Shown in pieces: positions 44,903 through 58,100 of a stretch of 64,000 bases of DNA. Source of the DNA: Stropharia rugosoannulata (taxonomy: Eukaryota > Basidiomycota > Agaricomycetes > Agaricales > Strophariaceae); the NCBI GenBank assembly GCA_028532985.1, contig JANCIK010000011.1:1364001-1428000 (forward strand). The letters run 5' to 3'. The notes beneath the pieces are model-generated. The model saw only the letters and a program-made list of their open reading frames with translations. It did no database searches and was not told where the DNA came from. Numbering within the stretch: position 1 is the first letter of the stretch; every line of letters starts with the position of its first letter. Position numbers and translations under genes: made by a program.

Positions 44903-47900
44903 AGAGTTTCTTGTGTTCTGCCCGTTGCGGGAAGACATGCAACTACAGGTCAAGGATATCGAGCATTCCAAGCCGATATGCGAAGCCTTTAAATTGGCAT
45001 GGAAAGACTGATATCAACTGTAAGATATCGTCACAGGTACTCGGAGACAGGTCCTGATTTGTTATGGATCAACCCCAGTCATTGAGACGGGCTCGAAATC
45101 AACGACTCAGACATTGCTGCAGTATCTACAATGATCGTGAGCGTCCGCTGGAAACATCAGATCTAAGGATTTACCGGATAGATCTGCTCCCGACGGGCTA
45201 TCAAGAAAGGCAAGGACCCTTTCCTAGTACAACCCAAAACGGATATCTGGGTCCAACGGAACTATGATCAAATATGACAACAAAGGCGGCAGTCTGCGAA
45301 GTAAGCTGGCAAAAGTCGGTACAGCGCCAACTTTTCATTGGCTGTCAGATTAATAGAGAGAATGTCGTTGAGGGAGCTCCTCCAAGGTCTGCCCAAAGCC
45401 TGTCATGAACAAGTCATGAATGCGCAAAGCGAAGTAGGATAAACCGGAGGCAAAAGAGGCGGTGTAACTTACTCACGATCACGAATCACAAGTTTGCGAG
45501 TATTTCGAAAAACATTCAACATGATACACCCAACCAATGATCAATCTACTTTCTGAATCCAATCTTTTGAATTTGTGACCTCGAAGCAAGTTTGAGTAAC
45601 TTTAACTTGAAGTCATGGCTCAGCTCCCAAAATAAGCAAACATCTTTTCTTGCCTCGAGATGTTTGCGAGAAGCTCGTCTCATTCCATATAGCCACGTTT
45701 TCGAGGGCGACACCGCTTGGACACAGCCTCCAGCTTCATTCACCTTCGCTAGCCACAGTCTCTCGCAGTCCTCTCTTGATCTCGCCTTGACCTGGCCCTG
45801 GTTAATGATATCAACTCCCTCGAACTCGAAATTGCCTCTCGGCGGCCTGACGACAATATGAAACAAACACCGAAGCGCTCAAGCCCATCGAGTACAAAAG
45901 CCAAATACAACTATAGGTCCCTGATGCTATCGGCGAATTGACGTCGGAAAGTTTCCTGATTTGCAGTCTCATTTAGGAAGGCGTACTTGTATTGTGTCTC
46001 CCGTTACACCCATGCTACACGAGAACATGCGGAGCCGTGAAGCCACCTGGCGGCCGTGCTCTCATATGTGCGATCACTCGCCCTTGCTCCAGGCAATGAG
46101 GCCGGTAAGTTATATTCCTGCACTCGCTCCTCTCATACTTCAACGCGGTCGTGCTTCACAAATTTGACCTAGGAGCCACCCAGACTGTCTGAATAAATAT
46201 GCATCACCGCCTAGTACGTAGGTTATCTACGAGGGAAATGATTCTGCACAAATTCAACGCCCATGAGCGTACTTCGACGCGGGGCAGCAGTGAAGTGCAC
46301 ATGGATAAGAGCAAAAAATTATTTACAAGGCCGCCACAGATCTGCCGTGGAACACAGAATATAATGCGTCTGCCCGGAGGTAACAATCCCGGTGAGTCGT
46401 AATTACTGTACCTGAGTCAAGATTGGCGCGAATGTATGTACGTCTTTCCATCCATGTCTAATTATATCTAACGTATTCATGAGTGGCATAGAGCGACAAC
46501 AAACCTTCAAGCCCCAAATTTCAAACCTGAAGGCCTGAGGTTTGTAACTGACACCAACACGAACATGGTTTATCATGACGATATTGCGGACGTCATTGTG
46601 CCATCCTCTTTTTTGGTCCGGACTCTTCGTTTCGAATTGACCTCTTTGTGACGCTGCCATGGTGCAATTACCTGACGGGTATGTGTGTGGTCTATTAGAC
46701 GACTGAAGTCTTCCATACATGACAGGAAATCCGAACGTACCTGTTGCCGTCCGCCTCCGATGAGCGATCAAAGGACTGTTCAGCCGGAAGCTACAGGCTC
46801 TACACTTCTGCCACGATAAAACTATCTAACATGGTTCACTGCAGCTTGGAACGCCGCATCTATCCTTCCGCCAAAAACCTTTCGGGAGTGAGACGACCGG
46901 TGCCACTGTCTCATGTCTGCAACCCAAGATTAGCTCAACTGATATTAACTTTCTCGATGTTCTAAAATTATCGGCGTATCAACAGGACGAAAACAGTGTC
47001 ATGGCGGTAGCGTTCTGTGCTAAACTTTTACCTTGCTGGAATCTGTGCTGGATCTGCTTCAGATACTCTTTGGTCTGTAGGTCAATGACTAGGTCTGATG
47101 AAACAACCATCCTCTTGCTTATGACTCAAAAGCGTCTGTGCATTGGCAACTAGTCGAATCTTATAAACAACAGTTAGGGATTCTCTCAAGATTCTCTACT
47201 AATATATGGATAGTTGTATTTTCTGGAAGGCCCGAGTCGGCAGTTACCTCCAAAACCACGAATAAACAAGCTAGGTACATATACTTTCTTCTGTGCACCT
47301 ACTATTACTCTGGAAATGTTGCTGTGCTTGAGTCAGTGTCGGCCCTCAGCTTCTTGCATTTCCAGCGACCCGGACATGACTACAAATCTGAGTCTCTAGC
47401 CATGTAACGCTGGTACACCATTAACATTTCGCCGCAGTCATTTGAAAAGCCACTTCAGACAGCGTCCTGAAAAAGAAATCAAAATGCCAGATACTCTTAC
47501 TTTGGAAGTGGAGAACTCGGAAACGAACAGCTATTAAATTATTTGGGCACTGGTACCCAGTTCCACTTTTACCAGCTGAGTCAGGTTTGTTGGGGTTGTG
47601 CTCCTTTTGAGTGTCCATGACAGTTGCGCTGCAATTGCATGTATTCCAAGATACGCCGCAGCGCCCCCGCCCCAACCCCGCCCTCGATTTTATATTCATA
47701 AACTCCTGCTCCACTTCACTCAGCGCTGAGTGCAGCGGGCGGTGAATCACGTATCATTAACTTGTGCTTAGTACATACAGCTGCAAAAAAATATTTCGCG
47801 CGACGGCTCCACCGTTCTAGCGTTCCAGGCTTGACCTTGTTCTCTGTAGGGCTCCCGGCTGAACATCTATACATGTGTATGTGTATATACTCGAAGCGGA

Positions 47901-48870
47901 GCCGCCAATCCCGTCGTGAAGCACCTCAAGCAGGCCTCAGGCCTCAAGGCTCAAGGAATTGAATGGGAATCTCGCGAGTCGGTCGAACAGCCTCGCGTTC
48001 CCCCGGTCCACCTGCGTGAGTTATTTTTGACGGCATGCGCAGACTCCATACATAACGGCATACAAGTCTAATTCCTTACCTTTTTGTTTGTTTAGCGTGC
48101 GGCACGCGGGCATGCCCACGTCCGCGCTGCGCAGAGATGCAGCGCCCGAGCATTCTGTAACTGTTTATTTGCCCGGTATACATACCATCTGTGACATAAG
48201 CACAATGAATTTGACATCTTCTCTTGTTGCAATCATGTCAATGGAGCATGCATTGATGCTGAGCTGCCTGTCAGAGAAAACATATAAATTGAGTGTAAAT
48301 CAGTGATGACCTGCGGTTGGATGTAACTACAGTAAATTTACCTAAGATTCGCAGTCTTTGTGAAGTAATGCAAAGACCATGCGCAGGCTGTAAAGATCCA
48401 TGGATACATCATCAGCCCAACATCAGCCAGTGTTTGGGTCGCTGTAAATAATGACAGGCATACCTGAGTAGAGGTCATGTCATTCGGGCACTAACGCATC
48501 ACTTACAGTGTATTAACTTACGGGCGCAACGCAGACGCAGACTTTCAGCTTGACATTTGAAACTCTAAGCTCCAAGGGTAAAAGAGTTTTTGCAATCATG
48601 CAGACCGCATTGTATCTCACTTGAGAATAGACTGACTCGGGTGCCGGAGGATAGAGTAAAGAGGATATTTTACATTTCGTAAGAATACGCTGACGGGTTT
48701 ATTTTCTATTCTACAAAAGGTTAAAATCAAGGAAATCGGACTCAGAGACATTCCACGACCTTTTTTCTTTGAAATCATTTTCATACTTACTTAATCCATC
48801 CTAGTATAATCCAAGACACGACAAGGCTCGCAGGATATATGCCTCCGAAATGGTCATAGAATGGGTGCAC
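44903..48870. other. Gene-poor 4-kb stretch
   Basis: No open frame here shows a recognisable family or a convincing splice pattern. The longest (45546-45866 and 46403-46771 on the minus strand) have no domain-like features. I saw no LTR or terminal inverted repeat pair. It may contain relics or lineage-specific genes that I cannot detect by eye. Confidence 0.35.
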
Positions 48871-50266
48871 TTAGGCGGAGATCTTTTCCCTGATGAGCTT
48901 CTTGAGGGTCTCGCCATCCTCAGCGAACTTCTTGATACCCTCATGAAGCTTATCGAATGCCATTTGGTCCTGGAGGAGCGACCAGCGGAACTCGGGCTCG
49001 TTGTCGATGAAGCTAACCTTGGCGATAGGGTCGGCTTGGGCGGCTATGTTAAGTGCAAGCGGTTAATTCAAGGATACACAGCCGGCCCGAAATGAACAAT
49101 GACGTACCGGCGTTAGAGTCGAGCTTCTTGGGAACGGGGGCAGTGGATTTCTTGAGTTCCTCCAACAGGTTAGGGGAAATGGTGAGGAAATCAACTCCGG
49201 CAAGTGCCTTGATCTCTCCGGTCTACAAAACCGAACATATCCGAATATTTTCATTAGCTCTGGATCAAAGTAGATCAACGTTCAACAAGATATCCGCTCA
49301 CGTTACGGAAAGAGGCCCCCATAACGATGGTCTTGTAACCGTGTTGCTTGTAGTAGTTGAAGATCTTCTTCACTGACTGAACACCGGGATCCTCATCACC
49401 CTCGTAGTTCTTTCCAGTGCTTTTCTTGTACCAATCAAGGATCTAATAGAGCAAAGTTTAACGGAAGCAGATGTAATGTCGGGCGATAATGACTTACACG
49501 GCCGACAAAGGGTGAGATCAAAGTTACACCGGCTTCAGCACAGGCGACGGCTTGTCCGAAACCGAAGAGGAGGGTGAGATTGCAGTGGATATTGTCGTCG
49601 CGTTCGAGCTCGCGAGCGGCTTGGATACCTTCCCATGTGGAAGCGATCTTGATGAGAACGCGATCCTTCTTGATGCCAACGGACTCGTACAAAGCGATCA
49701 GCTCCTTGGCCTACAATACCAGCTTAGCTTCTTTGTAGATTTTGACATGTGCTATACACACCTTGGCCTTGGTAGCTTCCTTGTCGAAAGACAGACGGGC
49801 GTCAACTTCGGTCGATACACGGCCGGGGATGATGGCAAGGATTTCCTTTCCGAACTCAACGAGCTATTTAAGGGAGGTCAGACTAATTCATGAGCTAACA
49901 GGAGGGTTTATGTCACTTACGAGTCTGTCCATGGCGTGGCTGGTCTGCTCCTCGAGGCTACCGCCCTTCGACTTGCCGTATGCGACGGCAGCATCGATGA
50001 GGCGAGCGTAGCCGGGCTTATTGGCAGCAGCCAAGATCAGCGACGGGTTGGTGGTCGCATCCTAAGTCATCGCCTTGTAAGAATAGTAGAAAACATGTCC
50101 TCCCTCAAGCATCGTTACCTGGGGCTTGTAGACATCGATAGCTGCATCGGCGAGGTCAACAGGGGGAGCAGACGAAAGATCTATTGGGAAACGTACATTC
50201 GAAGTCTCCAGAGTCGGAGACGACGACAGTTCCGGTTTGCTTGAGAAGGTCAAGAGAAGTCGACAT
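48871..50266 (-). CDS. TAL1: Transaldolase
   Basis: Eight exons, 50266-50197, 50141-50119, 50061-49921, 49863-49762, 49710-49498, 49442-49302, 49222-49108 and 49043-48871, give 325 residues, the usual length of transaldolase. The product starts [20 protein letters not shown] and carries the family blocks [50 protein letters not shown] (Schiff-base Lys at about 133), [26 protein letters not shown] and IVMGASFRN. The enzyme moves a dihydroxyacetone unit between sedoheptulose 7-phosphate and glyceraldehyde 3-phosphate in the cytosolic non-oxidative pentose phosphate pathway. Exon 2 is only 23 nt; it supplies the IDVYKPQ part of the motif, which supports it. Codon use is rich in C-ending codons, as expected for a highly expressed gene. 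Confidence 0.95.
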
Positions 50267-51262
50267 GGTAGTTTGAGTTTGAGATGAAGAGGAGAGCAAG
50301 TTTTATGGACCGAAGTCCTGCGGCGCGATGCTTATCTCATCAATATGACGACACGGTGGGTCGCTTAGATAAAACATTCAATTCCTGGAAGGAAAACCTC
50401 ACAACATGTTCTGGTTATGAACCGCGTCAATAGGTGTGTCATCAAAGCTGAGTGTTTCTTCCCTAGTAGTCACCAAAACAAATGTTTCTCAACATCTTCT
50501 GTGCCTCCTGCAAATTGTAGTGTTGCCGGAACTCCAAAAGAATGTCCAAGAACCTCCGTACAACAGAGTTCTAGGTCCCGTGATCATAGGGGAATTTATC
50601 AGTGAAGTTACAAACTCGCATACATCGGAGATGGCTGCAGAATAACCGTAAAGGTCATGGACAGAGTGTTCCCTTAGTTAGCTTTCGTTAGTCACCACAG
50701 TAGCGAACGTTTGTCAGGCCAATGGATATCCCGAGCCTGACCGACATATTCTGAGTTCATGCAATAAGATTGGCATGTTCCTGGCTATAAATAAATTGAC
50801 CCGGTAGAGTGCTTTTTAGGATTTCCCGAGCCACTGAGCATTAAGTACCCCTCGCATTCATGAGATGTATCCTGATGTATCCGTCCGGGTATCGCCACGG
50901 CTTCCGGGATAATGTCTCGCAGTGGTCGTAGCCTTTCGGCTGCTTCCTTCGGCCTCACGCCAAGGAAATAAAGGAACAGTTTGCAGGCGACCAAATTATT
51001 CTGCAGTGTTAGAGTCGTTTCACAAGATTTACACATACGTATGCGAGCTCTTCGAATATCGCGCAGAAGGGTCTCCGCAGGAATGCACTTGCAATTCACC
51101 GCGCAGGTAAACTGTAAGGTAATGTAGTCGGAGACGATTGTTACTAGACTGGCTGTCAAATAGCAACCTAGAAACAGTCACCATTTACTTCTCTTGGATT
51201 CCTGATAATACGCGATGTTTCCTGGGAGTTTCATAGGGTCAGTACGGCTGCGGATGTCTACA
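50267..51262. other. Intergenic
   Basis: About 1.0 kb between the transaldolase promoter and the foldback element. The promoter of the minus-strand transaldolase should lie at 50270-50500. No gene was recognised. Confidence 0.4.
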
Positions 51263-52078
51263 CACCCCAGGAACCTGAAGTTTTCAGGTGACCTGAAATT
51301 TTCGGAGAAAATCAGAGTTTTATTTACAGTATCAAACAGACCGAAATCTTAAACAAATGTAGTAATTTTAGCTTGTATGAAATGACACCTTAGATTAGAA
51401 ACTTAGCTAGAGTTTTATTGCTGGCTGAAATGACGCACAAAACTTTCAGTTTATTTATTACAGAAAACAGAAACAATAACTTTAATGTCAGTACAAGTTT
51501 AAGCTGGACAAAAAACAGTGATTTAATGCAGACTGAAAACCCAATCAAAACTTAGGTAATGGGTCAATGATTTAGCACGACAACAATTGTGTCAAAAGCT
51601 ATTGTTTTCAACATGTAGAAACTGTGCCTGACATTCAGGTCTTTTGTAGAACTAAAACTTTATTAATCTATTGTAAAACTAATTTCAGTATGGCGAAAAA
51701 CAAAAGTATTGATGATAATATTAGAACCAACGAAAACAATAGCTTTTGACACAATTGTTGTCGTGCTAAATCATTGACCCATTACCTAAGTTTTGATTGG
51801 GTTTTCAGTCTGCATTAAATCACTGTTTTTTGTCCAGCTTAAACTTGTACTGACATTAAAGTTATTGTTTCTGTTTTCTGTAATAAATAAACTGAAAGTT
51901 TTGTGCGTCATTTCAGCCAGCAATAAAACTCTAGCTAAGTTTCTAATCTAAGGTGTCATTTCATACAAGCTAAAATTACTACATTTGTTTAAGATTTCGG
52001 TCTGTTTGATACTGTAAATAAAACTCTGATTTTCTCCGAAAATTTCAGGTCACCTGAAAACCTCAGGTTCCTGGGGTG
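51263..52078. repeat. 816-bp foldback (palindromic) element
   Basis: Left arm 51263-51609 and right arm 51732-52078 are each 347 bp and exact reverse complements except at 51279/52062, with no gaps. The 122-bp loop is AT-rich and non-coding. The outer ends read CACCCCAGGAACCTGA, and the subterminal part repeats acctga words. A 3-bp ACA lies on both sides (51260-51262, 52079-52081) and could be a target duplication. CAC ends and 3-bp duplications suggest the CACTA/CMC superfamily, but this is only inference. No transposase frame is inside, so it is non-autonomous. A read-through transcript would form a very long double-stranded RNA hairpin. Confidence 0.9.
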
Positions 52079-52329
52079 ACACTTGAATCAAACATGATGA
52101 AGTTGTGGCACTGTCAGCCTGTTTCCGGATTCAAGAGCAAAGAGAGGGAGCATTCGGTACGACCTGAAATGAACCGCAACACATATTCGGATTAGAGAGC
52201 TTGAGGGATCGGTCGTTACATTTTATCTGAGAGATTGTAACATTCCAACTTAGCATAGATAAAACCACGACAAGCGACGGCCAGAGTCTAACCAGAGTCA
52301 TAGTACTATATCCTCGGAATTTGGTAATA

Positions 52330-52984
52330 CAGTCGTCATTTTCATAATGCATATATTCATAATGCATATATGTCATAATGCATAGGATTTGGGCGGGAAC
52401 GAGCTCGGGAGGCGGGGATTATGCATCATTTTCTCATACGGCATAATGCATAGACTTTTTGGGAAAATTATGCATTATGATGTGGGGTCAAACTCAATTT
52501 TTGGCACATTGAGATGCCTTTTTATGTTTTATTTTATGTGCATTTAGACATAACATTTGATTTTATGAGAAAGCGACACGTCAGCAGCAAAAAACCACTA
52601 TTGCTACACTATTGATACATGCACCACCAATACCTCACATTCCTACGCGTAAACCTCGCCCAAATACAGCACCATATCAGCACCGCAAACCTCAAAAGCA
52701 GCCCAAGTCCAAAGATATACCAAAGTTATCTGGGGGCTGTGCATAGAGCATGGAAAATACGAGAATTCTCTCAGCCTTTCTCGTCTTCTGCGGAAGTATA
52801 GGGTACATTTAGCAAAGGAACAGGGAAAGCAGTCTAAGCAGACGAAGATCGATGGGTTCTTTCGCAGGCAGTAGATTATGTAACGTAACGTAGTCACAAT
52901 GTCACAATTGTCGTTCCGCATAAATCTCATAATGCATAGATATTTCATGGGAACCGAGCTTATGCATTATGAGCATGACGACTG
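52330..52984. mobile_element. Pogo/Fot1-type (Tc1/mariner) deletion derivative
   Basis: Terminal inverted repeats begin CAGTCGTCAT at both ends and continue through tcataatgcata, with two mismatches in 24 bases. A TA dinucleotide flanks each side (52328-52329 and 52985-52986), the target site of Tc1/mariner elements. Extra copies of cataatgcat occur at both ends. Near the right end an open segment (about 52800-52874, plus strand) ends SKQTKIDGFFRRQ then stop, which resembles the C-terminus of pogo-type transposases. The rest of the transposase gene is missing, so this is a non-autonomous remnant. The frame at 52619-52801 may be another decayed part. Confidence 0.75.
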
Positions 52985-53173
52985 TAGTGGTGTTCGGAGA
53001 TGTAAAGCTCCTTACGGTGGCTGCAGACAGAAGGTAGACACTGCTAAAGAGTGGCGAAGGAAATGTCCTAAAGAAATATCAACAAAAACGACTCAAGTCG
53101 TTTCTTGATTTTTGACACAGGCACAACAGGACTATGCGTCTGTTGAACGCTTGAAGAGAAGATAGGCTACACT

Positions 53174-54813
53174 TCAAACATGATAGGCGTCTCTATCTTC
53201 GCAAGATGTCGACCAGTGTGGCGTGACATCATTATTGCAAAGTCGTCCTAAATATTGCTAAAATGAGATACGATGGGATAAACGTCCAAAGCATAAGAGA
53301 CTCACCGGATCTGCTTCTCTTTCGAAAGCCACCGAACGAGCAAAACACTCGCTATATGGACGCGACTCGACAAATTCGAGATCGCGTTCAAGAAGCGACA
53401 GAATTTCAAGCTCCTTCTCCGGCGCTACTTCAGGGTTCCATGTCCCACTGGATTGTGAATATGTCCAGAGTATATAACCTAGAACTGAGAACACACGGAG
53501 GGTAGGAAAGCAGTTGAGTATTCGAGACAGAATTGCGCGTTGATAGGGTAAATCCACTAGGTCTTTATCTATGAAGCCTCCAGTCCGAAGTTGTAAAAAT
53601 TTGACTTTGGGATGCTTCGCTTGGCATGTTACAAAGTCATCAACAACCTGGAAAGAGAATCAGTCGAGTGAAGTAAAGAAGATAAGCCCACTGACATGAA
53701 ATGTACCGTTGAATGCGCCCCCCGAAAGAGCTACTTCCAACCAGTCCAACTCCGGTAGATACTTCCAAAGAGGAACACTGGAGTAAATGGAAGACGAGAT
53801 GGACAAACGGGAGATTGGGCAAGCCGAGTCACGAAGACATTTGAACATGCTTTCATCCATGAAGTACATCGGCGGTATATTTATCGACGTCAATTTGTGT
53901 CGTGGACCGAAGAAACGGAAGAGGGGAGGCGGGCACCGAATGGTTTCCAGCTTTGGTACAAAGTTAATACCGGCATTGGTCAACTTCGAGTCATCGATAT
54001 CCTGGGTCGGAACCTTGAAAACAGCTAAGTGCTTCAAATGCGGAACCATTGTCAGAAACGGCCCAACTGCGGACACATGCGGTAGGACGTTGACCGCAAA
54101 TGTTTCAAGAGGCAGCGATGAAAGTTTTCCTACTCCATATGGCGGACTAGAAGGCCATGTGCGCATCTTCAGATGTAACATAAGGTCGAGATTGAAGTAA
54201 GAAAGGGGCTCGTCCGGGGTGCTGCAGTCGAAGGCCAGGTAGCGAAGTTTCAAGCAAGACAGCTTTTTGAAGTGTTTCGTTTTTACATCCTTCTCAATGG
54301 TACAGTCGAACACCTTCAGTGTCGTTAGATTTTGTAGCTTGGGTATAGACTTAAGTAAGTCCTTGGAAATTGTTGTCTCCGCCAAGCATAGTTCCTCTAG
54401 ATTGTGAAAGTGAAGCAGAGACTCCGAGTACAATTTCAGGCACCGTCTGGACAACCGAATTTCGTGCGAGGAATAAAACTTCCACGAAATAAATTCACAT
54501 TTCTTGACGAATCGGGCCATAAGTCGCGAGTGCTTATCCCTAGCCAGCAGTTTCCGGCAGAAACGATATGCTGACGGAATTTCGGAGAGTTTTCGCTCAC
54601 TATCACTGAAATACAAACTATGGAAGAGCCAAGGTGAAATGGTGGCGAAGAAGAACCGACAAACGAGAGACAGAGATGCTAGGGTGCGTTTAGCAGGAGG
54701 ATTATCGTCGTATTCTGCCATAATATTGTACTTGATGTGGCATAGTATTTCCAGGTATATTTCAGTTGGAATGTATGGGAGTGTCTTTCCATCATGAGAT
54801 TTGCGGATTGGAC
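53174..54813 (-). CDS. F-box/LRR-like protein (5' exon unresolved)
   Basis: Three exons are proposed: 54813-53696, 53647-53306 and 53257-53174. The first listed exon starts at an acceptor, so an upstream exon is missing; alternatively translation starts at the ATG at 54721. Just upstream of that ATG the frame reads LPYIPTEIYLEILCHI, an F-box-like start, and continues LASLSLVCRFFFATISPWLF, the usual F-box second half. Irregular leucine-rich segments follow (LEELCLAETTI, LQNLTTLKVFDCTI, LSCLKLRYLAFDC, LKHLAVFKVP). Such Agaricomycete F-box proteins are presumed substrate adaptors of SCF ubiquitin ligases, with unknown targets. If the last intron is not removed, the protein ends at 53258 instead. 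Confidence 0.65.
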
Positions 54814-57483
54814 CTACAAAAGCAAGGGGTAAAAATGGAACATGTTCAGCAGCCGTTCAAACAAACGCACTAGACCAGTTCATTGACCAAATACTGGCAA
54901 TTATTGAAGCTTGACACGATGGAGAGTCAGAAGTTATGGTAAAAAGAAGTATTGTTAAACGGTGAGGACTGAGGTGTGACCAAGGTGTGGCACCCAACAA
55001 ACGTGGATTGGTGTTGTTACTACTACCAGACGGTGACAGACACCAGCGGTATTTCACTTACGGGCAGGTTCCGGCAATCACCGGATGTGACGGAATCAGA
55101 AGTTCAAGAACGTGCACAGAACGTGAATTTGAACGTTGAACATCATCGCCGCGCTTTGCGTAGACTTGCGTCGACCAACGCAGCAACGTACGCCGGTCAT
55201 TACACTCAAATGCTCACCTCTATCACGGTTAAGGTCATTTGCTATGGTATTCTTCCTTCCTGTTCTTTGTCCCTTATACATCCATCTGAATTAGATAAAT
55301 ATATAGGTCATTCTCTTTGCTAATTCTTTGATCGAGTCAGCGAGCATTTGGCCCTCGAGTTTGTAACAAACTCGGGCGAATTGAAGTGTATAGCAAGGCT
55401 TGTATGCTCATTGCTGCTGCCTGCTGCCTTCAGACCTAAAATGACTCCCAACTACTTTGAATATGCGCAAGATATAGGATGTACATACAATAAGTATCAA
55501 CTAATATCTAGCCAAAACCCTACTAATGAAAAGGATTTATAGAATTTATATTGACTTTCCCCAAAGTCTGTTAAACTGAAGTAACATGACCCGTGCACAC
55601 CGCGGTCCATGAGGCGTACAGCAAGGCGTACTCAACCCAGATTCTCAGATCCCGGTATTGTATAGTCAGTCTGGCATTCAACATATCCATTTGATGCATT
55701 CTGCTCAATGCTTCTCTCCTCAAGATCCGACTTGGATGTCTGCCTGACAAATATTGACTACGTCTTGTGTGGTACGTAACGGCGCTTGAAATATGTCGTT
55801 GCCCAGTAGGCTTACGCGTATGCTTGCTGCTCAGGGTATTAAAGACTGTCTCCTCAGAGCTGCCGCTTTAGGCCCCGTCCTCGTGCAGTTGGGTGCTGAA
55901 CGCGCGAAAACTGTAAACCAGAGCCTTAAATAACCCCGCATAGATGACTGAGAATTTGCCGTCTGAGCGCCGTCCTTATCGACGATGTTGCACTTTGAAC
56001 GGGCTATTCAGGAGGGCCACACATCATCGTCCACGGTAGCTTACTGCTGAACGTGCGTGCCGGAAACGCACGGGTGTACATATGTACAGCTGGCAGCTTC
56101 CCGATTGAAACATTTCATTAGGGATAGCTTGCCCAAGGCAGGGGCGACAGTGTAAAGCAGGTCTTACAGATGTACGCGCACTGCAGTAGCGGTAAAGGTA
56201 ATGATTCGCCATGCCGCGGTCGCCGTCTCGCGCCCCGCTGTTCCGCCTACTCCTGCCCAATAAGAAAGACGTCCCCACGCCTGGCACGAGAACATCGCCC
56301 ACTATCAGCGATTGAACCCTGTACTGCCCACGAATGACGTCTGTGAGGGTTCTGAGGCCGCAAGATCTGCACATTCATTATTCGGGGTCGATGGTAGATT
56401 CACACTGCCGCCGCGTGTGTGCACACACTGCGCAGCGGCGGCTCTTCGGTTTGTTAGCGCAGTCAAGCATAGGCGCCGGCTACATTGACCGCTGCAACTA
56501 CTAGCCTTTGCCTGCAGTCGCCCGTGGAGGTCATCGGTCAGAAACCCGCTTGCCGGATTCCTGGAACTCGCGAATATTCCGCGTGTTAGCCGCTGACTTC
56601 CTCGGTGAACGCACGGCGGAGGGTCAACTCATTGGCCGCTCGACTATGGCGGTCCTGAGGCTGATTATCAGATCAAGAAGGTGAGTGTGTGGGTCATTCA
56701 GGATCAGTGGGTGTGATCAGGTTCCGGAGAAGGAAGGACCCACACCTTCCCCACTGTGCCCTGTCCAACTTACGTGCCTCCGGACATGTGTACTTACACT
56801 ACTAAACGCTAAGCCAAGGTCTTCACAGAAGTCACAATTGTTATCACCGTTGAGCTCATGACTCTGATCTAACAAGCTATAGATCTTCTACTGACAAGCC
56901 TGAAATCAAGAAGGCGCGCTCGCACTTGTCGCGAGCGAAAGAGGTGCGTTCTATCATTCCAGCGAGTTTTTTGCTGTCATTTACGCTCCATGGATAGACC
57001 GGGTGTGCTTCCATGATACGGCAGTTATACAATTCGAGACCGCTAAATTTTTGCCTCGAGGACTGGCCGGATATTATTGAGCAGACATGAAACAGGAGTT
57101 GACTGCGCTTGATATGGGCCGTGCAAAATATATCCCATAAATGCCGATGCGGCCGCTCAGAATGGTTATAGCGAGCTGGTCGGGATATGATTTGCATACA
57201 CATGCATATTTGTACACTCGGTAGAACTCTACTTCGACTTATAGTACAGTACAGGATGACGGTTAAATGCAGATAAATTACAGTGGTAGAGTCGCAGTGG
57301 GTGGTACAGATAAAGACGTGAGAGGTTGAATGAGTAGGCATTGGTGGTCGTCGGGAGCATAAAAATGGGCGGTCGTACGAGTTGATTATGATCTTTGCAT
57401 GAGCTTCGAGGAAGCGCGATCCACAAGGCGTGTCCTTGGACGAACGAATGGACTAAGAGCTGGTACACGAGTTTTTTTAACGA
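54814..57483. other. Gene-poor 2.7-kb stretch
   Basis: Short frames only, for example 54976-55323 (+) and 56877-57341 (-), none with recognisable features. The missing first exon of the F-box gene may lie at the left end. No repeats with clear ends were seen. Confidence 0.35.
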
Positions 57484-58100
57484 TCACCATTTGGAGTTCC
57501 TATCAATTGTATTCTTGATGCACATCTTAGTGGGGAACGAATATAGCTCAGCACATTGTACACTCACAGGGAACACTTGGCTTGTGAAGTTTGGTGATAT
57601 TGGGTGATCTGGCGAACTTGAGACGAAGAGTTTGAGAGACCCAGACGGATCGCCGCTGTCGCGACAGATGGAAAACAGTCGCCTGTCGTTCAGCGAACCT
57701 GCTAAAGCATACGAGCCCACTTCTGATGGGTAAATGTTCACTTGAGAATGTAGCTTCTCAGGAATAGTCAGCTGGAATGAGGTCACAGGACACGTTGATA
57801 AGTGTTTCAAGTTCACGACGACTGACGAAAAGAAACACTCACTTTTAGCAGGATGTGCCGACGAATCCACGTCCCGTCTGGCGCCCCAGAGATGTCTATG
57901 ACTCTGTACTGCTCGCCATCTGTACTGACGACTAGACGAACGGTGGCAAGTGGTTGATGAGGCCTAGAAAGGTAACAAGTCAAGCAAGACGCCGGTTAGT
58001 CAGCGCGGTAAATCGACAACGTGTAACCAGACACTCACATCGCAGAGAGAGGGATCAGTAAGAGTTGAGGAATTTCATTAGAAGCAAATGATCAACCACT
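57484..58100 (-). pseudogene. Fragment resembling Bck1-type MAPKKK regulatory domain
   Basis: Three coding blocks join in frame on the minus strand: one ending at 58039 (NEIPQLLLIPLSAM), then 57963-57843 (PLATVRLVVSTDGEQYRVIDISGAP) and from 57771 on (LTIPEKLHSQVNIYPSEVGS, SLNDRRLFSICRDSGDPSGS, LKLFVSS). The pattern of a strand pair with 'VxxTDxExYxVxDI(S/T)GA' and a later 'LxxLCRxxGDxxGSLKxFVS' recalls the Ras-association-like region of Bck1-type MAP kinase kinase kinases of the cell-integrity pathway. No kinase domain is near, and the block upstream of 58100 hits stops. I read it as a duplicated fragment or decayed gene. The end at 57484 is the end of the open frame and may be extended by a further intron (donor near 57575). 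Confidence 0.45.

Noticed and set aside
45546..46771. Minus-strand frames in the gene-poor region
   Set aside because: They look like chance frames: no domain, no signal peptide, no continuation through splice sites.
52131..52376. Minus-strand 81-codon frame beside the foldback element
   Set aside because: It runs into the inverted repeat of the pogo-type remnant and has low-complexity His/Tyr repeats made by catatatt-like words; not a gene.
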